Assembly (NCBI GenBank): GCA_013151535.1
Contig: JAADIC010000123.1
Location: 1-5,574, forward strand
Origin: Alphaproteobacteria bacterium
Lineage (GTDB): Bacteria > Pseudomonadota > Alphaproteobacteria > Rhodobacterales > Rhodobacteraceae
Reading direction: 5' to 3'
Length of the DNA stretch: 5,574 bases
Shown here: in pieces, positions 1-5,574 of the stretch
How the letters are laid out: each line of letters opens with the position of its first letter
Position numbering within the stretch: position 1 is the first letter of the stretch
Position numbers and translations under genes: made by a program
The notes under the pieces: model-generated
What the model saw: the letters and a program-made list of their open reading frames with translations, nothing else
Told to the model about the DNA's origin: nothing
The model's database searches: none

Positions 1-89
1 TCCTGAACTTTATCGACAAATAACGGATCGGTGGACAGTTTGAACGTCTCGCTTCGGTGCGGTTGCAGCCCGAACGCACCCCAGATGCG
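1..89 (-). mobile_element. IS630-family transposase remnant (5'-truncated, runs off the window)
   Basis: Reading the minus strand from about position 89 to the window edge, in a different frame from the upstream gene, gives RIWGAFGLQPHR followed by SETFKLSTDPLFVDKVQ. I recognise this as the stretch of IS630-type transposases that links the N-terminal helix-turn-helix region to the DDE catalytic domain (family knowledge, from memory). About 29 codons are visible and the frame is still open at position 1. The N-terminal DNA-binding part and the left terminal inverted repeat of the element are absent. Upstream of RIW the frame no longer resembles a transposase, and the adjoining acidic gene takes over in its own frame. 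This is therefore a deleted or recombined copy, not the end of an intact IS. The catalytic domain would lie outside the window, so whether the rest is intact cannot be judged. Confidence 0.8.
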
Positions 90-1611
90 CCTCTGATGCA
101 TCCCCTTCACCTGCGTCCGGTGCGGTCTTGCTCTCGACATTTTCAGGCTGAGATTGCGCTGTTTCCTGGCTCTGCTCAAGGGTTGCCAATGGCTCATCGG
201 CTTGTTGGTCCCCACTTCCAGCGGTGCCGGGCGGAACCTCTTGGGTGTCCTCACCCCTGTTTTCCTGCCCCTCCACTGAAGCAGGCGCGCCATCACCCAC
301 ACCCGTTTCAAGACCGTTATCGGTTCCAGCACCTTCACCGCTTTCACCCGTTTTTTCAGCCACGCCGCTTTCACCACTTTCACCAGCCTTGCCGCCTTCA
401 CCAGTCTCTCCGGGTTCACTGGCTTCAACACTTTCACCGGCTTTGCCAGCATCGCGGCCTGCACCAGCATCACCAACATCAGGGCCTTCGCCTTGTTCAG
501 CACCATCACTGGTCGCAGTCCCTCCGGCATTCTCGCCGCCTTGACTGTTTTCGTTAGCTTCACCGCCCTCACCAGGCTTGCCAGCCTCAGCCCCATCGCC
601 AGCCTCGCTACCTTTGCCAGTCTCGCCGCTGTCGCCAACGTCATTTCCACGATTAGAGCCACCATTTTCACCGTCATTCGCACCCTCACTGGGCTGCTGC
701 TCTGATCCTTGGTTCGTGCTGTCGTTCACCTCGTTTTCTTGCTCCGGAGGTATTTGCTCGTCTTGCGTGCCGCTCGCCTGTGAGTCTGCAAACATGGCGA
801 ATGGTGACGGCAGTGGCGGAAAAAAGTTGGCGGGTGTAAATTGCGCCAACAAATATGCAATTACGGCGGCTGAAAGGGCATGGGGCCACATCCCGGCAAC
901 GGCAGCAAACTGTGCAGCCAACATTTTCCAAAAGGATCGCCCTGGCATCAATGAAATGTCTGGCCACAATGCCTTTGGATGGCGCAAAACCGCCAAAAAC
1001 TCCCGCGCTGAAACAGTGGCGACACCTTCTTCATGTGCGGTATCAAGCGCTTGTTGGGTCCAGCTAGACGCGCTTAACCGGGCAAGGGCCATACGCCCCG
1101 TTTGGGTTCGATCAAGAATTGGAGCAACGAATGCTGTTGCTGCCGATATTGGGCCAATTTTCCAGACCCAAAGCGTCATAAGAAACGGGGTTGCGAACAC
1201 AATTGAACCCGCCAGAAATGCGGCTGAAATCGGCAGCCCGCGCAATGAGGCTGACATCAAACCTCCGACAACAAGAATAATTGCGGCGGAAATACAGCCT
1301 ATCGCAAATCTGTGAAGGCGTTGGCTATGGGCAAGACGAACAGCATCAGTTTTGCCATTTTGTTGGAAGCGGGCATGGCGCTTGCGAATTCGGGCAAGGA
1401 TCATCGAGCTGGCCCCAAGCCCAACGCCGCCCGCCAAACCCAGAAGGATCGCCGCCATCAAAGTCCAGTCGATCAACGCGGTTTGACGCCCCGCACCCAC
1501 CCAACCAATTAGAATGGCCCACAGCCAAATCACGATCAAAAGACCCGGGCCAACAACCCGCCACGCTTTCGCAAGTGTTTCCGTCGCTGTTATTGGCCTC
1601 GCGTGGTTCAT
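10..1611 (-). CDS. Multi-pass membrane protein with long acidic Gly/Glu-rich tail; 3' end fused to an IS630 remnant
   Basis: I do not recognise the family. The frame encodes 533 residues from an ATG at 1611, preceded by a weak GGATAGG ribosome site. Hydrophobic segments lie near residues 19-40, 48-72, 101-122, 128-151 and 231-258. The basic loop RIRKRHAR (74-81) suggests a cytoplasmic side after helix 2, which would place the tail in the periplasm (inference). Residues 281-508 are low complexity: 55 Asp/Glu against 9 Lys/Arg, no aromatic residue and no cysteine, with many xGE triplets, so probably disordered. Residues after about 508 (positions below about 90) are an out-of-frame reading of an IS630 transposase, so the native C-terminus is missing and the product may be non-functional. 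Alphaproteobacterial low-complexity proteins of the TIGR02302/DUF4175 type share the plan of N-terminal helices plus an external low-complexity tail, but I see no specific match. Base composition (about 55% GC in sampled parts) is lower than in the liv genes. Confidence 0.7.
   Translation of the reverse strand: MNHARPITATETLAKAWRVVGPGLLIVIWLWAILIGWVGAGRQTALIDWTLMAAILLGLAGGVGLGASSMILARIRKRHARFQQNGKTDAVRLAHSQRLHRFAIGCISAAIILVVGGLMSASLRGLPISAAFLAGSIVFATPFLMTLWVWKIGPISAATAFVAPILDRTQTGRMALARLSASSWTQQALDTAHEEGVATVSAREFLAVLRHPKALWPDISLMPGRSFWKMLAAQFAAVAGMWPHALSAAVIAYLLAQFTPANFFPPLPSPFAMFADSQASGTQDEQIPPEQENEVNDSTNQGSEQQPSEGANDGENGGSNRGNDVGDSGETGKGSEAGDGAEAGKPGEGGEANENSQGGENAGGTATSDGAEQGEGPDVGDAGAGRDAGKAGESVEASEPGETGEGGKAGESGESGVAEKTGESGEGAGTDNGLETGVGDGAPASVEGQENRGEDTQEVPPGTAGSGDQQADEPLATLEQSQETAQSQPENVESKTAPDAGEGDASEAHLGCVRAATAPKRDVQTVHRSVICR
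331..640 (-). repeat. Degenerate 9-bp coding repeat (xGE tripeptides)
   Basis: On the plus strand, short variants of CTTTCACCA / CCTTCACCG / TTTGCCAGC recur at multiples of three bases. On the coding (minus) strand they read as Ala/Ser/Thr/Pro-Gly-Glu or similar tripeptides, for example AGE, PGE, TGE, SGE. Units are imperfect and irregularly spaced, so this is a slippage-prone low-complexity tract within the acidic tail rather than a tandem array with a fixed period. The same bias keeps other frames open, which creates spurious His-rich and Pro/Ser-rich ORFs on the opposite strand. Confidence 0.6.
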
Positions 1612-1654
1612 ACCTATCCAGAGTTGAAATGTGTCCGGCTAAAATAATTGGTCC

Positions 1655-1683
1655 AGCGTAAAAACTAGGTAGGTACAGGTCAA
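1655..1683 (-). promoter_or_regulatory. Candidate sigma70-type promoter for the acidic-tail membrane protein gene
   Basis: On the minus strand, TTGACC (1683-1678; 5 of 6 to the consensus -35) is followed after a 17-nt spacer by TACGCT (1660-1655), a weak -10. Transcription would start near 1648, leaving a leader of about 37 nt before the ATG at 1611. The remainder of the 206-bp gap (1612-1817) holds no ORF I can support and no convincing terminator for livF. A perfect palindrome, GTGGCGCCAC, lies at 1723-1732, about 40 bp upstream of the -35. The -10 match is poor, so confidence is limited. Confidence 0.35.
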
Positions 1684-1817
1684 CCGATTTACACTGGGAA
1701 GCCTAGGACTTGCAAGGCTCAGGTGGCGCCACTCAAACTCGATTAAAGGTCTAAAATATCTTGCGGTTACAAAGCGCAATTGGTGCCGAAATCCGGGGGC
1801 CACTTTCGGGCGCGCAC

Positions 1818-2513
1818 TTAAACCCCGACATATCTGTGGATCAGCTCTTTGTCGGCCTCAAGTTCTGCGGGCGTCGCCTCCAGCACCGCGCGGCCGTTTT
1901 CGATGATGACCACGCGGTCGGCGATCTGCAACACGGCCTCAACCCGCTGTTCCACCAGCACAATCGCCACCCCTTGGGCTTTCAGTGCCACCACCGCATC
2001 GCGGATCAGCGCGATCATCGAGGGTTGCAGGCCCTCGGTCGGTTCATCCAGCAGCAGCAGTTTCGGGCGCAGGCACAGGGCGCGCGCCGTGGCCAGCATT
2101 TGCTGTTCGCCACCCGACAGGGTTTCGGCGCGTTGATCCAAGCGTTCGCGCAGGCGCGGGAACATGGTCAGGACGTCTTCCAGCACTTGGGGGCCGGAAC
2201 CGCGCGCCATCAGCCCGATCTGCAAATTCTCGGCCACGCTCAACTCGCTGAACAAACGGCGGCCCTGCGGGATATAGCCAACGCCGTGTTTCGGGATTTG
2301 ATGGGCGGGCAGGGCGGAAATATCGGTGCCGTCCAGCAGGATCGCCCCCGAGCCAAGTTTCACCTGCCCCATGATCGCCTTGAGCAAGGTGGTTTTCCCC
2401 GCGCCGTTGCGCCCCAGCAGGCACAGGATTTCACCAGCTTTGGCCTCGAGGGACAAATCGCGCAGCACCTGCACCTTGCCATAACCGGCATTTATGTTGC
2501 GCACTTCCAGCAT
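1818..2513 (-). CDS. livF: Branched-chain amino acid ABC transporter ATP-binding protein LivF
   Basis: One of the two ATPases that power the HAAT-family importer; it acts at the cytoplasmic face, paired with LivG. It has 231 residues, close to the usual 230-240. Visible motifs are Walker A GRNGAGKTT (34-42), Q-loop Gln83 in IPQGRR, ABC signature LSGGEQQ (132-138), Walker B LLLLDEP (152-158) and LVEQR (186-190). In the last, Gln occupies the switch-His position, as is normal for LivF subunits. The short C-terminus after ELIHRYVGV lacks a regulatory domain. The ATG (2513-2511) overlaps the livG stop by one base (TGATG) and a G-rich stretch just upstream serves as ribosome site, implying translational coupling. 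It is the last gene of the liv unit. All motifs are intact, so it should be functional. The exact ligand of the system cannot be read from this subunit. Confidence 0.93.
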   Translation of the reverse strand: MLEVRNINAGYGKVQVLRDLSLEAKAGEILCLLGRNGAGKTTLLKAIMGQVKLGSGAILLDGTDISALPAHQIPKHGVGYIPQGRRLFSELSVAENLQIGLMARGSGPQVLEDVLTMFPRLRERLDQRAETLSGGEQQMLATARALCLRPKLLLLDEPTEGLQPSMIALIRDAVVALKAQGVAIVLVEQRVEAVLQIADRVVIIENGRAVLEATPAELEADKELIHRYVGV

Positions 2514-3232
2514 CAGCCCCCCAGATAAGCGGTCTGAACCGCCGCGTTGGCATGGATTTCTTCCGGCGTGCCCTCGGCGATGATCTGCCCGAAATTCATC
2601 ACCGTGATGCGATCCGCCAGCGCCATGACCACGTTGATGTTATGCTCGATCAGCAGGATGGTGGTGTCGGCGGCGACCGCTTTAATCAGGGTGATGAATT
2701 CGGCCACTTCGCCGTCTGACAGGCCCTGGGTTGGCTCGTCAAGGATCAGCAAGCGCGGCTTTTGCCCCAACCCCATGGCGATTTCCAGCAGGCGCTGATG
2801 GCCATAGGCCAGATCCCCCGCGATCTGATCGGCGCGATCTTGCAGGCCGACCTTGGCAAGGGCCGCCTGCACCTCGGCCTCAAGCGCGCCCATTTGGCCA
2901 CCCATGCGCCGCTGCACCGCAAGCGAGACGTTTTCATGCACGCTAAGCTCGGTGAAGATCGAGGTGATCTGGAAGGTATAGGCCATGCCCGCCTGAATGC
3001 GTTTATGGGCGGGCAAAGTGGTCACATCTTGCCCGTCAAACATCACCGTCCCACAACTGAGCGCAATGCGCCCGCATAGCAGCGACACGAAGGTGGTTTT
3101 ACCTGCGCCGTTGGGGCCGATCAGGGCGCGGATTTCTCCCTCCTGCAAGGTGAAGTCGACGTTTTCCACGGCTTTGAGACCGCCAAAATGGCGGCTGACA
3201 CCCTTGGTTGACAGCAAAGTCACGGCAGCCAT
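2513..3232 (-). CDS. livG: Branched-chain amino acid ABC transporter ATP-binding protein LivG
   Basis: Second ATPase of the HAAT importer, cytoplasmic, partner of LivF. I chose the ATG at 3232-3230 (239 residues) because AAAGGTGG lies 5 nt upstream of it. A GTG at 3241-3239 would add three residues, but the AAAG then abuts the start. Numbered from the ATG: Walker A GPNGAGKTT (39-47), Q-loop Gln88 in YTFQIT, signature LAYGHQ (141-146), Walker B LLILDEP (161-167) and switch His197 in LIEHNI. The departure from LSGGQ is typical of LivG, where LSYGxQ is common. The insertion between Walker A and the signature is short, and the C-terminal end TAYLGG is characteristic of this family. The start overlaps the 3' end of livM by 13 nt and the stop overlaps the livF start. 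The gene is intact. Confidence 0.92.
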   Translation of the reverse strand: MAAVTLLSTKGVSRHFGGLKAVENVDFTLQEGEIRALIGPNGAGKTTFVSLLCGRIALSCGTVMFDGQDVTTLPAHKRIQAGMAYTFQITSIFTELSVHENVSLAVQRRMGGQMGALEAEVQAALAKVGLQDRADQIAGDLAYGHQRLLEIAMGLGQKPRLLILDEPTQGLSDGEVAEFITLIKAVAADTTILLIEHNINVVMALADRITVMNFGQIIAEGTPEEIHANAAVQTAYLGG

Positions 3233-4156
3233 TTGAGCCACCTTTCACGCACAAACCCCATGATGCCGCGCCGCATATATAGCGTCAGAAGGATCAGAAC
3301 CACACCCGCCACCAGCATATGGGCGTCCGTGAAGGCACTGGAAATGTCGCGCAGATAGAACATGAACAGGGTGCCAACGAACGGGCCAATGATCGTGCCA
3401 GCCCCGCCCAGCAGCACATAAAGCAGCGGCAGGATCGAGAACGGTACCTCGGCAAAACTGGCCCCGACCGTGCCAAACAGCGCGCCGTAAGCCGCCCCGG
3501 CAGCCCCGGCCATGGTGCCCGACATCACCACCGCCGCCAGCTTATGGGCCCATGTGTCATAGCCAAGCATGCGCGCCCGTTCCTCGTTTTCACGGATCGC
3601 GATCAGCACCCGACCCATGGGCGAGCGCACCAGACGGTAAATCGCCAGCAGGCAGATCGAGAACAGCAACAGCGCCGCCAGATAGCGGTTATTGGCATCC
3701 GACAGATCAATCCCGGCGATCTGGCGCACGGGTTGGGCGATGACAAAACCCTCGTCACCCCGCGTCCAGGGGTTGGAAGTAAAGGATGGTCAGGAACACC
3801 GCCTGGCTGAACATCAGGGTGACGATCATGAACGCCACGCCGATGGTGCGCAGGGCCAAAAGGCCAACGATCAGCGAAAACACGGCGGCGGCGGCAATGC
3901 CGATCAGGAAGGCCGGGCCAAGTGAGACCTCCCAAAGGCGGATCGGCATGCCCATGCCGTACATGCCGACCGCAAAGAACATGGCGTGGCCGAGGCTCAG
4001 CAATCCGGCGTAACCGAACATGATATTATAGGCCATGGCGTAAACCGCCAGCACCATGATCCGCGCCAGATTGCCGTGGTGATAGGCGGGCAGGATGAAG
4101 TTGAGGCCAAACAGCACCGCAATCAGCCCAAGGTGGAAAATCAACGCGCGGCTCAT
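3220..4156 (-). CDS. livM: Branched-chain amino acid ABC transporter permease LivM (single frameshift)
   Basis: One of the two channel-forming permeases (BPD_transp_2 type) of the inner membrane. The ATG at 4156 overlaps the livH stop as ATGA. The first frame gives 133 residues including the family signature GYAGLLSLGHAMFF (48-61), then hits a TGA at 3757-3755. The remainder (3768-3220) continues in another frame with TRGDEGFVIAQPVRQ. It includes the ATPase-contact loop GRVLIAIRENEERARMLGY and LLGGAGTIIGPFVG, and ends in KWLP. Removing one G from the run at 3769-3772 joins the halves as LYFQPWTRGDEGF; removing one from GG at 3775-3776 gives LYFNPW. Either restores a 311-residue protein of normal length. 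As written, translation would make two fragments. A GTG at 3729 could restart the second, but I see no reason to believe the halves work separately. Sequencing error and real mutation cannot be told apart here. Confidence 0.88.
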
Positions 4157-5079
4157 GCGGGTTTGGCCCCAAACAGGCCTTGCGGACGATAGACCAGCAC
4201 CATGGCGACCAGCAATGTCGCCAGAATTTTCGCCAATGTGGGCGAGAAGAAGACTGAGATGATGCCGTTGGACAGCCCGATCAGAATCGCCGCGACAACC
4301 GTGCCGCGCAGGCTGCCCAAACCGCCGATGATGACGACGATAAAGGACAGCAACAAAGGATCGCCACCCATCAGGTAATGGGCCTGCTGAATGGGTGTAA
4401 TCAAGACTGCGCCAAGGGCCGCAAGTGCGGCCCCGAGGCCAAAGACAAAGGCATAAACCCGCTCGACCGGAATGCCAAAGGCTTGCGCGGTTTCGCGGTC
4501 AAGCTGGGTGGCGCGCAGGATCAGGCCGATTTTTGAGCGGGTCATCAAGGCCCAGATGGCCAGCCCAATGGCGATGGCGGCGGCGATGACGAACAGCTTG
4601 TAAGACGTGGTTGCCAGGCCCCATGGGTAGTAAAACTCCATACCCTTATCGGTGAATTCAACCCACGGAATGGCGAGGCGCTGGTTGAAGGGCGGGGCAA
4701 CCGGTTTGGCGTCAGGGCCGAAGGTCATCAGGGTCACTTGCTGGATCACATAAAGCATGCCGATGGTGGCGACGATGGTGCGCTCGGGGTCGTAATTCAG
4801 GCGGCGCAATATCAGCCAGTCACTGGCCACCGCCAATGCGCCCACCAGCAAAGGCGCGATAATCAGCGCGGCAACAAAGCCGATCACGGGGGAGCCTGCC
4901 AACGCGTTGGCCACCCCATAAGCAAACACAGCACCAAGCATGAAAAACTCGCCATGGGCGACATTGACCACCCGCATGACGCCAAAAACCAGCGAAAGGC
5001 CAAGCGCGGTCAGGGTCAGAACCGAGGCCTGAACCAGCCCTTCCAGAATGGCGAGGATAAGATGCGGGCCGAATTCCAT
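4153..5079 (-). CDS. livH: Branched-chain amino acid ABC transporter permease LivH
   Basis: Inner-membrane permease that pairs with LivM to form the HAAT importer channel. It has 308 residues, the same as Escherichia coli LivH from memory. It is almost entirely hydrophobic, with around eight membrane segments. The N-terminal family block GLSLVFGVMRVVNVAHGEFF spans residues 27-46. The cytoplasmic ATPase-contact loop is at about 182-203 (RSKIGLILRATQLDRETAQAFG). Conserved C-terminal blocks are IGGLGSLRGT (251-260) and VYRPQGLFG (296-304). The ATG at 5079 is preceded by GAAGG with 6-nt spacing. It is the first gene after the hairpin region that separates it from the binding-protein gene, and its TGA overlaps the livM start as ATGA. 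No defect is seen. Confidence 0.93.
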   Translation of the reverse strand: MEFGPHLILAILEGLVQASVLTLTALGLSLVFGVMRVVNVAHGEFFMLGAVFAYGVANALAGSPVIGFVAALIIAPLLVGALAVASDWLILRRLNYDPERTIVATIGMLYVIQQVTLMTFGPDAKPVAPPFNQRLAIPWVEFTDKGMEFYYPWGLATTSYKLFVIAAAIAIGLAIWALMTRSKIGLILRATQLDRETAQAFGIPVERVYAFVFGLGAALAALGAVLITPIQQAHYLMGGDPLLLSFIVVIIGGLGSLRGTVVAAILIGLSNGIISVFFSPTLAKILATLLVAMVLVYRPQGLFGAKPA

Positions 5080-5088
5080 TGAATGCCT

Positions 5089-5109
5089 TCAGGTTAAGAA
5101 ACCCCGCAT
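5089..5109 (-). other. Possible six-codon leader ORF overlapping the terminator hairpin (speculative)
   Basis: A perfect Shine-Dalgarno, AAGGAGG (5127-5121), is followed after 11 nt by ATG CGG GGT TTC TTA ACC TGA (Met-Arg-Gly-Phe-Leu-Thr). The stop overlaps the ribosome site of livH. The AAGGAGG can also pair with the U-rich tail of the hairpin as the lower stem, which explains it without translation. The spacing is longer than ideal and the peptide is tiny, so a chance arrangement is the default view. Confidence 0.12.
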
Positions 5110-5126
5110 CGGGTGCGGGGCCTCCT
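5098..5126 (-). terminator. Intrinsic (possibly partial) terminator between the binding-protein gene and livH
   Basis: Minus-strand CCCCGCA (5120-5114), a five-base loop CCCGA, and TGCGGGG (5108-5102) form a perfect 7-bp GC-rich stem. It is followed by TTTCTT (5101-5096). Pairing can extend outward between the upstream AGGAGG and this tail, using A-U, G-C and G-U pairs, as in typical terminators. It lies just after the binding-protein stop and 19 nt before the livH ATG (5079), so it probably allows read-through and lowers permease expression relative to the binding protein (inference). Confidence 0.6.
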
Positions 5127-5159
5127 TATTGCCAACCGGCCCCGCATCGGGTGCGGGGC
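5102..5159. repeat. Two identical 20-bp copies of a palindromic hairpin unit
   Basis: The 20-mer CCCCGCATCGGGTGCGGGGC occurs at 5102-5121 and again at 5140-5159, with starts 38 bp apart. Each copy forms a 7- to 8-bp stem around a five-base loop. Only the 5102-5121 copy has a U-rich tail on the minus strand. The 5140-5159 copy has an extra G-C pair but no T tract, so it may act as a 3'-end stabiliser of the binding-protein mRNA or be a leftover of a local duplication. Confidence 0.75.
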
Positions 5160-5169
5160 AAGCATTGTT

Positions 5170-5574
5170 CTAGAACGACCGAGTGGTGTAATCGGTCTCG
5201 TCCGGATAGAACGTATCCTCGATCGAGGTGGTATGCACCAGATCCAAACGCCCGCCCTTGACCTTGGTGATATATTGATGGCCGAACACCTGATGGGTCT
5301 TGCCATATCTTGGCCCCTTGCGGATGATCCTGCCCCTCGGGCATGTCGGTCATCGCCTCAACCGCCTCGATTAGTTTTGTGCGATCCGCAGGCCCCTGAT
5401 AACCCGACGCCTCCATCCCCGCCTTGATTACGTTCAGGGTCTCCCAACAGCCAAACATATGGGCGTAGGTCGAGATTTCCTTGGGATTGTCGAGCGAGGC
5501 ACCATTATCATCCACACCGACAGCGGCGCGGAAAAACTTGTCGGCATCGGTTTGGTTGGCCTGCGCATACCGCG
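5170..5574 (-). CDS. Branched-chain amino acid ABC transporter substrate-binding protein, C-terminal part (frameshifted, 5' end outside window)
   Basis: C-terminal 133 or so residues of a type I periplasmic binding protein (Peripla_BP_6 / LivJ-LivK type), which captures the ligand and presents it to LivHM. The signal peptide and N-terminal lobe lie beyond the right edge. The visible part starts RYAQANQTDADKFFRAA and runs through TYAHMFGCWETLNVIKAGME and KLIEAVEAMTDMPEGQDHPQG, then needs a frame change. Dropping one base from the four-base run at 5314-5317 gives HPQGPRYGKTHQVFGHQYI. The protein then continues through VHTTSIEDTFYPDETDY and ends TTRSF with TAG at 5172-5170, a classic end for this family. 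Without the correction the frame reads on to a stop at 5128-5126 as unrelated sequence. Its position directly before livH supports its role. Ligand specificity cannot be inferred from this lobe alone. Confidence 0.85.

Noticed and set aside
57..557. Plus-strand His-rich ORF of 166 codons
   Set aside because: It is antisense to the acidic-tail coding repeat. The repeated TTCACC-type triplets keep all frames open and produce His/Phe/Arg-rich nonsense. No ribosome site or family resemblance is seen.
331..640. Collagen-like Gly-X-Y domain in the acidic tail
   Set aside because: Glycine recurs every third residue only over short runs, with frequent phase breaks and few prolines. A disordered acidic tail describes it better than a collagen triple helix.
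578..1315. Plus-strand ORF of 245 codons
   Set aside because: It lies antisense across the membrane-protein gene. Its start falls in the low-complexity tract and its sequence resembles no family, whereas the minus-strand frame has clear membrane helices.
1700..1719. AGCCT...AGGCT inverted repeat in the livF downstream gap
   Set aside because: It is a five-base stem with a 10-nt loop and no U-rich tail, within chance expectation.
1786..1809. Inverted repeat CCGAAA...TTTCGG just after livF as a possible terminator
   Set aside because: The stem is only 6 bp with a 12-nt loop and no T tract follows on the minus strand.
1761..2528. Plus-strand ORF of 255 codons opposite livF
   Set aside because: It is a shadow frame of livF. 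The minus-strand frame carries all the ABC ATPase motifs, and the plus-strand product is Gln/His-rich with no recognisable domain.
3220..3729. Second half of livM as an independent gene starting at GTG 3729
   Set aside because: Conserved permease sequence (TRGDEGFVIAQP) continues upstream of that GTG in the same frame and joins the first half after a one-base correction, so it is one interrupted gene.
3319..3810. Plus-strand ORF of 163 codons opposite livM
   Set aside because: It is antisense to well-conserved permease sequence, is Arg/Gln-rich and has no domain signature.

Overview
The window looks like a piece of an alphaproteobacterial chromosome, most likely Rhodobacteraceae (Roseobacter-like). 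This is inferred from the moderately high GC, the gene style and the conserved termini of the transporter proteins; no rRNA or marker gene is present to confirm it. All recognisable genes lie on the minus strand, so transcription runs from high to low coordinates.

From right to left, the first block is a branched-chain (hydrophobic) amino acid type ABC importer. The C-terminal third of a periplasmic substrate-binding protein enters at the right edge (5574-5170, frameshifted). It is followed by two copies of the same GC-rich hairpin (5159-5139 and 5120-5102), the second with a U-rich tail. After these come livH, livM (frameshifted), livG and livF, packed end to end with 1-13 nt overlaps, so they are almost certainly one transcription unit. 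LivH and LivM form the membrane channel, LivG and LivF are the paired ATPases, and the binding protein delivers ligand from the periplasm. The hairpins between the binding-protein gene and livH are the usual place to lower permease expression relative to the binding protein.

A 206-bp gap (1612-1817) separates livF from the last gene. It holds a plausible sigma70-type promoter and a 10-bp perfect palindrome. The last gene (1611 to about 90) encodes an unrecognised protein with about five membrane helices and a Gly/Glu-rich, intrinsically disordered acidic tail of about 230 residues. Its reading frame stays open to position 10, but the final 25 or so codons are not native. In another frame, positions 89-1 encode the interior of an IS630-family transposase, so the gene has been truncated by, or recombined with, a 5'-deleted insertion-sequence remnant.

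Both frameshifts (livM and the binding protein) are repaired by removing one base from a four-base G/C run. Sequencing or assembly error is therefore as likely as real gene decay. I found no RNA gene, CRISPR array, phage gene or obviously new multi-gene system. The most unusual items are the IS630 fusion and the acidic-tailed membrane protein.
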